A DNA stretch of 64,000 bases from Staphylococcus saprophyticus subsp. saprophyticus ATCC 15305 = NCTC 7292 (GTDB taxonomy: Bacteria; Bacillota; Bacilli; Staphylococcales; Staphylococcaceae): NCBI RefSeq assembly GCF_000010125.1, contig NC_007350.1, positions 372,001 to 436,000 of the forward strand, given 5' to 3'. The notes under the pieces were generated by a model. The model searched no databases. It was not told where the DNA came from and saw only the letters and a program-made list of their open reading frames with translations. The translations under genes and the position numbers were made by a program. The stretch's first letter is position 1; each line of letters starts with the position of its first letter. Below, in pieces: positions 18,734-27,164 of this stretch.

Positions 18734-18838
18734 AATGAGTTAACTACAAAAATATATATTCAGCGTTAGATATAGAACGGGATCCTGTAATTGTGATTGC
18801 CGAACGGCTGATATTGATTTGTACTTAACTCATTTTTA
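18734..18838 (+). promoter_or_regulatory. Structured tarL-tarS spacer ending in a U tract
   Basis: Ten-base arms AATGAGTTAA (18734-18743) and TTAACTCATT (18825-18834) enclose about 80 bases that can fold into an inner stem between about 18757-18767 (ATTCAGCGTT) and 18804-18813 (AACGGCTGAT). The outer stem is followed by TTTTT, as in an intrinsic terminator or attenuator. It would lower transcription of tarS relative to tarL. Confidence 0.5.
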
Positions 18839-18852
18839 CAAGGTGGAGTATA

Positions 18853-20577
18853 ATGAAATTTTCAATTATAGTACCAAGTTACAATTCAGAAAAATATATA
18901 GCAGAACTTTTAAACAGTTTACAAAATCAAAGTTATGATAAAAAAGATTTTGAAGTTATTTTGGTAGATGATTGTTCATCAGATAATACTTTAAATGTGG
19001 TAGAAGCTTATAAAAATAAATTAAATTTGATAATAAAACAACTTGATACAAATTCAGGCGGACCAGGTAAACCTAGAAATACGGCTTTACAATTAGCGCA
19101 AGGTGAATATGTATTTTTCGTAGATTCAGATGATTACATTAATAAAGATACATTAAAAGATGTGTCGAAATTTGTTGATCAAAATCATGCAGATGTGGTC
19201 TTGGTGAAAATGGAAGGCGTGAATGGTCGTGGTGTACCGAAATCCATGTTTAAAGAAACGAGTGATGCAGTCACATTAGCCAATTCTAGAATTATTTATA
19301 CACTTAGCCCAACTAAGTTCTATAGAACCTCATTATTACGTGATCACGCAATCGAATTTCCAGAGGACTTAAGAAGTGCAGAAGATCAATTATTTACAAT
19401 GAAGGCATATGTCAATGCGAAACGAATTGCTGTACTTGCAGATAAGCCTTACTATTATGCAACTAAACGTGAGGGAGAACATATGAGTTCTGCGTATGTC
19501 TCACCCGAAGATTTTTATAAAGTGATGTCATTAATTACTGAAGAAATATTAAACAGCCCATTAGAAAATAAAAATGAAGTGCTAGGATATTTTATAGATA
19601 GACATTTCTCATTCTCTAGAACAAATAACTTTTCTCTTAAAATTGCAGATGATAAAAAAGAAGCGTGGATGGATGCGTTAGGAGATTTTATTCAAAAAGT
19701 ACCAACAGTTGTAGATGAATTAGTGAATGATTCATTCAAACCGTTATTACATTACGCTCGTCTAAAAGACATGAAGCATTACCAAATGGTAGAAGAAAGT
19801 TATAAAAATGGGAAGTTTCATAGCTACAGTGCTCAAGAAGGAACGTTAAAAATACAATTTGATGAAGGTGAACCGTATTTTGTCTTCAAAAAATTAGTGA
19901 AGCCTGATATTAGAATGTCACATTTCGAATTTAACGATCAAGGTTTTGAACTGGAGTTAGAATTTATTAGTTCTATTATTAATCCCAACCATGTTGCTTC
20001 AATGATTCAACTCAAATTATTATCACGTAATAAAAAAGAATTTATTTATATACCTTTAACTATGAATGATCAGACTAGATTTAAGTTTAAGGCAGATTTA
20101 AATGATTTGATGCCTTATCTCATAAAAGAAAAAGTCTGGGATGCACATCTAGAGATGCGTGTGGATAATATGACCATTGAGAAACGTATTGGCAATAAAC
20201 GTGTTAAGTACCCGTATAGTAAGGAAACGAGCACAATTACCCAATATAACAATCAGTATTATCGATTTACACCATATTTTACGAAAGACTTCGATAATTT
20301 ATCATTTTATATAACGAGCAACAAATTAAATGAAATGTTAGCTGTTGAAATTAAGGACAAACAGACAATACAACTACGCAGCTTAGAATTTAACTATATT
20401 CTATCTGAAGGGATGACAGCTGTCATCTTACCTCATATGTTTACGTATGGTTATTTAACGTCTGTGACCACAAAAGACACACTTACTTATCATCTGTCTG
20501 TTGGAGAAAAAGTGAAAGATAAAGATTTGAAAAAGAACTTCAAAATTGAAACGCCCCATTTAGTTTTAAAATACTAG
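18853..20577 (+). CDS. tarS: Wall teichoic acid beta-N-acetylglucosaminyltransferase TarS
   Basis: A 574-residue glycosyltransferase that adds beta-linked GlcNAc from UDP-GlcNAc to ribitol teichoic acid. The N-terminal GT-A family 2 domain has SIIVPSYNSEKYI, LVDDCSSDNT, NSGGPGKPRN, the metal-binding FVDSDDYI near residue 93 and the catalytic RSAEDQLFT near residue 178. The C-terminal half holds the linker and immunoglobulin-like domains seen in Staphylococcus aureus TarS, which form a trimer. Length is nearly identical. It follows tarL as in S. aureus. AAGGTGGAG precedes the ATG. Confidence 0.93.
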   Translation: MKFSIIVPSYNSEKYIAELLNSLQNQSYDKKDFEVILVDDCSSDNTLNVVEAYKNKLNLIIKQLDTNSGGPGKPRNTALQLAQGEYVFFVDSDDYINKDTLKDVSKFVDQNHADVVLVKMEGVNGRGVPKSMFKETSDAVTLANSRIIYTLSPTKFYRTSLLRDHAIEFPEDLRSAEDQLFTMKAYVNAKRIAVLADKPYYYATKREGEHMSSAYVSPEDFYKVMSLITEEILNSPLENKNEVLGYFIDRHFSFSRTNNFSLKIADDKKEAWMDALGDFIQKVPTVVDELVNDSFKPLLHYARLKDMKHYQMVEESYKNGKFHSYSAQEGTLKIQFDEGEPYFVFKKLVKPDIRMSHFEFNDQGFELELEFISSIINPNHVASMIQLKLLSRNKKEFIYIPLTMNDQTRFKFKADLNDLMPYLIKEKVWDAHLEMRVDNMTIEKRIGNKRVKYPYSKETSTITQYNNQYYRFTPYFTKDFDNLSFYITSNKLNEMLAVEIKDKQTIQLRSLEFNYILSEGMTAVILPHMFTYGYLTSVTTKDTLTYHLSVGEKVKDKDLKKNFKIETPHLVLKY

Positions 20578-20586
20578 TTGGTATAT

Positions 20587-20632
20587 AATAGTAAGTGAGT
20601 TAAAGAAATATTAGCTGACTTACTATTTTTTT
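20587..20632 (+). terminator. Terminator of the tar cluster
   Basis: Arms AATAGTAAGTGAG (20587-20599) and CTGACTTACTATT (20615-20627) pair at 12 of 13 positions and are followed by TTTTT. It is placed 10 bases after tarS. Confidence 0.82.
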
Positions 20633-20761
20633 AATCGAATGTTATTGATAATGATTTTCAATTATAGTACGTTTGAAATGAATGATTTTTATATCTTAAT
20701 TTAATAATAATTAATTTATATATAGATTGTCTTTTAGATTCATGTGAAGAGGGAGTTACCG

Positions 20762-21346
20762 ATGACAAAAAGTAAAATAGATGTTAAAGATTTAATTAAT
20801 ATAGGACTCTTTACGGCAGTATACTTCATTTTTATAGCACCACCGGGTATTTTAGGTATTATACCTATCTTTATGTTGTTACTTCCTGCAATGATAGGGC
20901 TAGTAGGTGGCATACCTGTGATGTTACTTATTACCAAAACGCAGAAATTTGGTGCATTAACGATTTGTGGTGTTGTCGTAAGTTTATTATTAGCAATCAT
21001 GGGGCATCCTTGGATGGCTTTGATTTTAAGCGTGCCAGTGATTGTGATTGCAGATATGGTTATGGCGATGGGCCAATATAAAAGTTGGAAATTAAATAGT
21101 ATAGGTTATATTATTTTTTCATTTTGGCCAATAGGTAATTTACTACCGTTTTATTTTATGAGAAATTCATATTTAGCTTTTATTCAAGACAAATATGGTA
21201 CAGATTATGAAGCGACAGTAGAAGGATTGTTTTCTATTGGTATGATTCCCATTATTCTTATCACTACAATTATTGGTGCTTGGATAGGTGCATACATTGC
21301 TAAAGGCATTTTGAAAAAGCATTTTAAGCGGGCAGGTATTATATAA
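20762..21346 (+). CDS. ECF transporter S component, Trep_Strep family
   Basis: A 194-residue membrane protein with five or six helices, the substrate-binding component of an energy-coupling factor transporter. It resembles the Trep_Strep (MptS-like) S components, in particular the start VKDLINIGLFTAVYFI and the loop MAMGQYKSW. I use the ATG at 20762, which has GAGGGAG about 8 bases upstream, over the TTG/ATG at 20744. The T component starts 1 base after its stop and the double ATPase follows, so this is a dedicated group I ECF system. Substrate is unknown; no metabolic gene is linked. Confidence 0.82.
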   Translation: MTKSKIDVKDLINIGLFTAVYFIFIAPPGILGIIPIFMLLLPAMIGLVGGIPVMLLITKTQKFGALTICGVVVSLLLAIMGHPWMALILSVPVIVIADMVMAMGQYKSWKLNSIGYIIFSFWPIGNLLPFYFMRNSYLAFIQDKYGTDYEATVEGLFSIGMIPIILITTIIGAWIGAYIAKGILKKHFKRAGII

Positions 21347-21347
21347 A

Positions 21348-22067
21348 ATGTATAATCAAGTATTAAGTCAAAATCATATATTTAACTTTGATCCAAGGAT
21401 AAAAATTGGACTCATGCTAATTATTTCACTCATTTCACTAACAGGTGGCGTAACGGGTCAGGGCATATTTATCAGATTGATTATAATGGTGATTCCCGTC
21501 TTATTATTGATTGTGATAGGGAAATATAAGATTGGCATTGCCTGTATTGTGCTAACCGTAGCTGCTTGGTATGGTGAAGCATTTGTGTCTATTGAACAAA
21601 GCCAAGTTGCAACATTACTCGTGTTTGTACCTTCTGGAATTATTACAAGATTTTTGCCTTCTTTAGCCATGGGTTACTATATATTTAAGACAACACAAGT
21701 AGAAGTGCTTATTTTAGGTTTAGAACGCATGAAGTTATCTAGAAAAATAACTATCCCAATTGCTGTTATGTTTAGATTTATACCCACAATAAGAATGGAA
21801 TCAGCATCCATTAAGGATGCAATGAAAATAAGAGGGATTTCTTTACGGTTTGCGTTTAAAAAACCAATGCAATATATCGAGTATCGTATTGTACCTTTAT
21901 TAAATAGTGTGATTAAAATAGGGAATGAATTGACTATCGCATCCATTACTCGTGGATTGAATTTGACACATAAAAGAAGTTCTATTGTGACGTTGAAAAT
22001 ACGTTGGCTTGATTGGTTATTCATAGTTGGCACACTGCTTTTATGTATAACTTACTATATAGTGTGA
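21348..22067 (+). CDS. ECF transporter transmembrane T component
   Basis: A 239-residue CbiQ/EcfT family protein with about five helices. The cytoplasmic coupling region shows LERMKLSRKITIPIAVMFRFIPT and MKIRGISLR, with the A-R-G-like motif (IRG, TRG in ITRGLNL) that contacts the ATPases. It links the S component to the fused ATPase encoded 9 bases downstream. Start ATG lies one base after the S component stop, so translation is likely coupled. Confidence 0.87.
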   Translation: MYNQVLSQNHIFNFDPRIKIGLMLIISLISLTGGVTGQGIFIRLIIMVIPVLLLIVIGKYKIGIACIVLTVAAWYGEAFVSIEQSQVATLLVFVPSGIITRFLPSLAMGYYIFKTTQVEVLILGLERMKLSRKITIPIAVMFRFIPTIRMESASIKDAMKIRGISLRFAFKKPMQYIEYRIVPLLNSVIKIGNELTIASITRGLNLTHKRSSIVTLKIRWLDWLFIVGTLLLCITYYIV

Positions 22068-22076
22068 GGTTAAAAT

Positions 22077-23531
22077 ATGATTCAATTTGAAAATGTATCA
22101 TTTAATTATGACAATAGCGAAAAAATCTTAAACGATATAAACCTTACTATTAATGATAGTGAGGTTATTTGTTTAACTGGTGCATCAGGTTGCGGTAAAA
22201 CCACCATAACACGATTATTGAACGGGACGATACCACACTTCTTTCATGGAGAGATAGATGGTCGTATCATTGTGAATGGTAAAGACATTACTAAACAATC
22301 TATTTATGAGGTTTCACAAGTAAGTGGCTCAGTCTTTCAAAATCCACGCTCACAATTTTTCTGCTTAAATACAACAAGTGAACTTGCTTTTGAGCCTGAG
22401 AATTTTGGTGTGGAGCCAAACGAAATTAATACACAAATTGCTAACAGCGCCTATGAATTTAATATTGAACATTTATTGGATAGAGGTATATTTAATCTTT
22501 CTGGTGGAGAAAAACAGTTAATAGCATGTACGACGATTCAAGTGAGTGGTCACGATATCATTATTTTAGATGAACCTTCATCAAATTTAGATTTCAAAAC
22601 AATCAGCAAACTGCGAAAAATGTTAAATATATGGAAGCAAGAAGGTAAAACCATTATTATAGCTGAACACCGTTTGCATTATTTAATGGATGTTGTTGAT
22701 CGCTTTATCATATTGGCACAAGGTACAATGCGTAAACAATATGACAAGGATACATTTAATAAACTGAGTCATGAAACATTGGCAGAGTTAGGATTGAGAA
22801 CAACACATTTAGATAAAATGAAACCTAAAGTTCATCACAATGTCGCATGTGGTACGTTAACGTTGAAAGATTTTAATTTTAAATATAAACCTAGATTACC
22901 TTTATCAATTAATATACCTAAAATTGAACTAAATAAAGGTAAAGTGACAGCAGTTATAGGGCATAACGGTTCGGGAAAATCTACATTTGCACGATGCTTA
23001 ACAGGTGTGGAACGTAAATTCAAAGGGAAAGTTGATAATGATGAAGTTACTTTGAAGCGGGGACATAGATTAAACAATGTCTATTTGGTGTTTCAAGATG
23101 TAAATAATCAACTTTTTGCAGAAAGTGTTGGTGAAGAATTACGTTTAAGTCATGCTGATTTAGATGACGAAACAATTCAAAAACAGTTACAATATTATGG
23201 TATTTCTCAGCACATTGAACGGCATCCTTTATCATTATCAGGAGGAGAGAAACAACGTTTGGCTATTGCAAGTGCAGTAGAAACAAGCCGTGATATACTT
23301 ATTTTTGATGAACCATCAAGTGGTTTAGATGGTCAGCGTATGCGAGAAATTAGTGGAATCATCGACGATTTAGCAACTAATGGGCATACCATTATAGTGA
23401 TCACTCATGACTATGAACTATTACTATCGTGTGCCGATGAAATCTTACATTTAGAAAATGGGCACGTTAAAGATCAATATACAATGAATGATGCAATTTT
23501 AGGGAAATTACAATCATTTTTTGAAATATAA
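22077..23531 (+). CDS. ECF transporter fused double ATPase
   Basis: A 484-residue protein made of two ABC ATPase domains. Domain 1 has Walker A GASGCGKTT (residue 36), signature LSGGEKQ (about 143) and Walker B IIILDEPSS. Domain 2 has Walker A GHNGSGKST (about 300), signature LSGGEKQRL (about 387) and Walker B ILIFDEPSSG. In canonical ECF systems two separate ATPases EcfA1 and EcfA2 form a heterodimer; here they are one chain, as in YkoD-type transporters. It powers the S and T components encoded upstream. Confidence 0.9.
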   Translation: MIQFENVSFNYDNSEKILNDINLTINDSEVICLTGASGCGKTTITRLLNGTIPHFFHGEIDGRIIVNGKDITKQSIYEVSQVSGSVFQNPRSQFFCLNTTSELAFEPENFGVEPNEINTQIANSAYEFNIEHLLDRGIFNLSGGEKQLIACTTIQVSGHDIIILDEPSSNLDFKTISKLRKMLNIWKQEGKTIIIAEHRLHYLMDVVDRFIILAQGTMRKQYDKDTFNKLSHETLAELGLRTTHLDKMKPKVHHNVACGTLTLKDFNFKYKPRLPLSINIPKIELNKGKVTAVIGHNGSGKSTFARCLTGVERKFKGKVDNDEVTLKRGHRLNNVYLVFQDVNNQLFAESVGEELRLSHADLDDETIQKQLQYYGISQHIERHPLSLSGGEKQRLAIASAVETSRDILIFDEPSSGLDGQRMREISGIIDDLATNGHTIIVITHDYELLLSCADEILHLENGHVKDQYTMNDAILGKLQSFFEI

Positions 23532-23610
23532 AGTTATTGAGTGCATGGATAAAGTAGCGCATATGAACGACTAGGATATAAAGAGAATATTAGGGCTAGC
23601 GCGCATGCAA

Positions 23611-23650
23611 AAGAACCTGAGGCATAAATGGATGTCTCAGGTTCTTTTTT
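23611..23650. terminator. Terminator after the ECF operon, member of the dispersed hairpin family
   Basis: Arms AAGAACCTGAGGCAT (23611-23625) and ATGTCTCAGGTTCTT (23632-23646) pair with one mismatch and are followed by TTTT. It lies between the ECF operon and the convergent AraC-type gene and can end both. Confidence 0.82.
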
Positions 23651-23653
23651 GAT

Positions 23654-25726
23654 TTAATTGATAGAAATCATAATGTTAAGTAAAGCAGATTTTGTTAGCT
23701 TGAAAATCAAAGGATCTTTAAAATAATGCATTGTTAATTTTAAACGTGGATAATTCGTTCTGTTTATTTGTTTTAATAGTGATTTATCTATATAGGTTTG
23801 GTTTATATTTTGAGGTATTAAATTGTTAATCAGACCATATTCACTATTGATTAAACTAGAAAATATTGGAAATGACTTAATGAAATGATGATTGATATTA
23901 ACTGAAATCGTTGATTCGCTAAGATTATTAAAAAGTAATATATGATAGTGTGTTTTGGTTTTTGTGACGATAGCATAAGGCAGTGTTGTAATTGGTTGCT
24001 TATAATAAGGTGATAACAAACCGTAAATATGAACCACTGGCATAGCACTTTGATATTGATTGAACAACATGATGCGATCATAATCATCAGAATAGTAAGG
24101 ATAGCCAAATCCTCCAATAAGTTGATTAAATTCAATAAGAAATTGAGTTATTGCGACATGTGTTTCTTGTTTAGAGTAGTGATAGCAACTTTTTATTGCA
24201 CTATGGGTAAGGTGATTGAATATCAATTTTTTAGCATGCTTAGAACCTAAACTGTGAATAAACAATACGATACGTGCTTTTAAATCAAGGTCCTGTTGTA
24301 TAGGTGAAATTTTTTGTGTGATTAACTCTGCTAAAGATATTAAATCTAAGTTAATAAAATATAAATCAGTTTCTAACAATGACATAAAGCGACGAATTTG
24401 TAGTATATTAGCACTGTTTTCAATAATCTTATCAATTATCACACCAATTTTTATTTGTGGGTAAGACTGTTTGATATTGTTAATCGATTCAGTCATCGAC
24501 TTAGCTTCATTAAAAGTTAAATCTAACTGTAATGTAATATGATTTAAGTTATTTTTTAATTCAAGCAATAATTTACGCAAAAAAGTACTAGATTGATTTG
24601 TTAAAAATTTAGACGTAATTTTAAGCGTAATGTGATAATTTCTATCAATGAGTTGGTGTATAGATGTTAATACTTGTTGTAATTTAAAGGCATTTAAATG
24701 AATGATTTGCGTATCTAATATAGATATATTTACTTTTGGAAATACAAGGATATCATTTTGTTCTGAAATCATAGCATCAAAGTGTACTAAGTCATCAAGT
24801 CTTTCTAATTGTATGAATGTATGAGGTTCATTAAAAGTATCGCTAAAAGATAATGTTGATAAGTTGAGTGTCTTTGCAATGTGGTCTACACGTTTAGCTG
24901 ACTTTTGGATTTGTGCAAAATAGTGAATCGTTTTAGCTTGATCTATATCAATTTGTTTAGGCTCGTTATAGTATTCTTGCCTAAAATTATAAATATATTT
25001 TTTGGGTGGCATCTGAATGTAATGTTTGAAATGTTTTGAATACGTACTTACATTTGTAAATTGATATTTGATAGCCACATCATAAATACTTTGATCATTT
25101 TGTATTAAATCAAATAATGATAAAGCAATTCTTAATGAAGTAGTGTAATGCTTAAAGTTCATATTTAGAATACTGGAAAATAATATTGAGATATATGATT
25201 GTGAAATATAAAATGCTTTAGATACATTCTTCGTACTTATTTTATGATAGATATTGTTATGTATATATTCAGTTATTTGCTGCAATAGCGGATGTTTGGT
25301 ATTAAGTGGTGGAATATAAACTGTATTTAAGGTTACTTTAGCTTCTTTAATTAAAAAGTCAATGATATTTGAAATATAAAGACTTGCAGTGTTTTCATCT
25401 TGTAAGGGTAAGTGCAAATTCTCTAGTATTAAATTTCTAAACTGTTCTACAAGTTTGATGTGATTGAAATCAAAGTAAGAGGTTGAAAGACAGGTATCTT
25501 TTTCAAAAAATAATTGTAAAGGCAAACTTAGTTCTACTAAATCTTGTACATCGAACATTTGAAATAGATCAGCGTTGTTAATGATGATCCCGTCTTCAAT
25601 GGTAATCGTTGATCCATTTAAATTGATTTTACAAGGTTTATTTAAGGGGAGTAGTATAATAACTTTGTTTATACATCTTTTTAATTCAGTTGTGTAATGA
25701 TTTCTAATTGATAAGGAACTAATCAC
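23654..25726 (-). CDS. Large AraC-type regulator of the Rbf/Rsp/AryK group
   Basis: A regulator of about 690 residues, far longer than ordinary AraC proteins. Residues 1-130 are a poorly conserved N-terminal domain. The helix-turn-helix pair lies near residues 155-245: STKNVSKAFYISQSYISILFS, then SIYDVAIKYQFTNVSTYSKHFKHYIQMPPKKY. The remaining 440 residues form a glycosidase-like (GH39-type) barrel with a C-terminal beta domain. Staphylococci have three paralogues of this design (Rbf, Rsp, AryK) that control biofilm, surface proteins and toxins; I cannot say which this is. The GTG at 25726 with AAAGGTG at 6 bases is preferred over the one at 25735. Confidence 0.75.
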   Translation of the reverse strand: MISSLSIRNHYTTELKRCINKVIILLPLNKPCKINLNGSTITIEDGIIINNADLFQMFDVQDLVELSLPLQLFFEKDTCLSTSYFDFNHIKLVEQFRNLILENLHLPLQDENTASLYISNIIDFLIKEAKVTLNTVYIPPLNTKHPLLQQITEYIHNNIYHKISTKNVSKAFYISQSYISILFSSILNMNFKHYTTSLRIALSLFDLIQNDQSIYDVAIKYQFTNVSTYSKHFKHYIQMPPKKYIYNFRQEYYNEPKQIDIDQAKTIHYFAQIQKSAKRVDHIAKTLNLSTLSFSDTFNEPHTFIQLERLDDLVHFDAMISEQNDILVFPKVNISILDTQIIHLNAFKLQQVLTSIHQLIDRNYHITLKITSKFLTNQSSTFLRKLLLELKNNLNHITLQLDLTFNEAKSMTESINNIKQSYPQIKIGVIIDKIIENSANILQIRRFMSLLETDLYFINLDLISLAELITQKISPIQQDLDLKARIVLFIHSLGSKHAKKLIFNHLTHSAIKSCYHYSKQETHVAITQFLIEFNQLIGGFGYPYYSDDYDRIMLFNQYQSAMPVVHIYGLLSPYYKQPITTLPYAIVTKTKTHYHILLFNNLSESTISVNINHHFIKSFPIFSSLINSEYGLINNLIPQNINQTYIDKSLLKQINRTNYPRLKLTMHYFKDPLIFKLTKSALLNIMISIN

Positions 25727-25969
25727 AAATATCACCTTTGCCTAGATAAATAACGATTGATTTAGATAATAATATTATTATTGTACAACTTCATTGTTTG
25801 AAAATGTTGAATATCTAAATTTATTAATATAAAGACTATTTGAAATAATTAATGAGGGGTGAATTTATTTATATTTTAGATTTTGTACAGATGGTATTAA
25901 AAAGTTGGGGTGTTGGATTAATAAAAAGATGTCTAAGAAAACTTGAAGCGAGGAAATTCAAAATTTGTT

Positions 25970-25983
25970 TGGTAGCGCTTGCA
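25970..25983 (-). promoter_or_regulatory. cre site (CcpA operator) of the pentitol operon
   Basis: The reverse complement TGCAAGCGCTACCA fits every fixed position of the cre consensus TGNAANCGNTNNCA. It overlaps the -35 hexamer of the lacI-type promoter (25979-25984), a position suited to carbon catabolite repression. Confidence 0.8.
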
Positions 25984-26007
25984 AAAACAAAGATTAGTTC
26001 TTATAAT
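25979..26007 (+). promoter_or_regulatory. Sigma-A promoter of the pentitol regulator gene
   Basis: TTGCAA (25979-25984), a 17-base spacer and TATAAT (26002-26007). Transcription would start near 26014, leaving the repressor operator at 26041-26054 downstream as a roadblock. The cre site overlaps the -35. Confidence 0.78.
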
Positions 26008-26040
26008 GTATATATTGACTTGTAAAAGTCTACAGTATAA

Positions 26041-26054
26041 CTTAAACGTTTAAG
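26041..26054. promoter_or_regulatory. LacI-type operator 1, overlapping the regulator's ribosome site
   Basis: CTTAAACGTTTAAG is a perfect 14-base palindrome with the central CG typical of LacI/GalR operators. It ends inside the AAGGTGAGAG ribosome site of the regulator gene. The same 14 bases recur at 27117-27130. Confidence 0.85.
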
Positions 26055-26063
26055 GTGAGAGAG

Positions 26064-27080
26064 ATGAAAAATAATAAACCTACTTTGCATGACGTAGCTC
26101 GTGTGGCCGGTGTATCCATTGCCACAGTATCAAACGTGTTGAACAATAAAAGTTCTGAATTAAGTGATAAAACCAAAGATAAGGTGCTAAATGCCATAGA
26201 AACATTGAACTATGAACCTAATCAATTTGCTAGGGGATTAAAGACAGGACGTTCCAATATTATTGCATTTATTGTCCCAGACCAAAATCCTTTTTTTACA
26301 GAAGTGTTAACTGAGATAAGCCACGAGTGTCAAAAACATCATCTACATGTTGCCGTTGCATCTTCAGAAGAAAATGAAGACAAACAACAAGATTTAATAG
26401 AAACATTTGTATCACAAAATGTAAGCGCTATTATACTTGTGCCAGTGAAATCAAAATTTCAAATGAAGCGTGAGTGGTTGAAAATACCGATAATGACGTT
26501 GGACAGAGAGCTTGAATCTACAAGCCTACCGTCTATAACCGTTGATAATGAAGAAGCGGCTTATATTGCAACAAAACGTGTTTTAGAAAGTACATGTAAA
26601 GAAGTGGGCTTACTACTTGCGAATCCTAATATTAGCACTACAATCGGCAGGAAAAATGGCTATAATAAGGCTATTTCCGAGTTTGATTTAAATGTTAATC
26701 CGTCATTAATTCATTATAGTGATCAACAATTAGGGACAAATGCTCAAATCTATAGTGGTTACGAAGCTACGAAGACTTTGCTAAGTAAAGGGATTAAAGG
26801 AATTGTTGCTACGAATCATTTATTACTGTTAGGCGCGTTACAAGCCATAAAAGAAAGTGAAAAAGAAATTAAAAAAGATGTTATTATCGTGGGTTTTGAT
26901 GATAGTTATTGGAATGAAATTTATACACCTAAACTTACAGTAATATCTCAACCAGTTAAAGAAATGGGTCAGGTTGCAGCAAAAATGATTTATAAATTGA
27001 TTAAAGGTAAGGATGTAACGTCAATCAAACTATCGACAAAATTGATTATCCGTGAATCGTGTTCATTTAATAAAACTTAA
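26064..27080 (+). CDS. LacI family repressor of the pentitol operon
   Basis: A 338-residue LacI/GalR regulator. The N-terminal helix-turn-helix and hinge helix are LHDVARVAGVSIATVSNVLNN near residues 8-28 followed by ALETLNYEPNQFARGLKTGRS. The rest is a periplasmic-binding-like sugar sensor (IIAFIVPDQNPFFTEVL, VGFDDSYWNEIYTPKLTVI). I use the ATG at 26064 over the GTG at 26055. Palindromic operators occur just upstream of this gene and again before the MFS gene, indicating autoregulation and control of the operon. The inducer is probably a pentitol or its keto-sugar. Confidence 0.88.
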   Translation: MKNNKPTLHDVARVAGVSIATVSNVLNNKSSELSDKTKDKVLNAIETLNYEPNQFARGLKTGRSNIIAFIVPDQNPFFTEVLTEISHECQKHHLHVAVASSEENEDKQQDLIETFVSQNVSAIILVPVKSKFQMKREWLKIPIMTLDRELESTSLPSITVDNEEAAYIATKRVLESTCKEVGLLLANPNISTTIGRKNGYNKAISEFDLNVNPSLIHYSDQQLGTNAQIYSGYEATKTLLSKGIKGIVATNHLLLLGALQAIKESEKEIKKDVIIVGFDDSYWNEIYTPKLTVISQPVKEMGQVAAKMIYKLIKGKDVTSIKLSTKLIIRESCSFNKT

Positions 27081-27116
27081 AAAATCCATGACTATATGGG
27101 TTTTTATTGAATTTAA

Positions 27117-27130
27117 CTTAAACGTTTAAG
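27117..27130. promoter_or_regulatory. LacI-type operator 2, upstream of the MFS gene
   Basis: The same CTTAAACGTTTAAG as at 26041-26054, here extended to a perfect 16-base palindrome ACTTAAACGTTTAAGT (27116-27131). A weak hairpin at 27078-27106 with TTTTT lies between the regulator and this operator, so the structural genes may have their own repressed promoter. Confidence 0.85.
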
Positions 27131-27164
27131 TAAAAGATGGTTAATCATAAAGGGGGAAATTAAT

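Noticed and set aside
24029..24250. Open frames opposite the large AraC-type gene
   Set aside because: They have no ribosome site and are antisense to conserved coding sequence.
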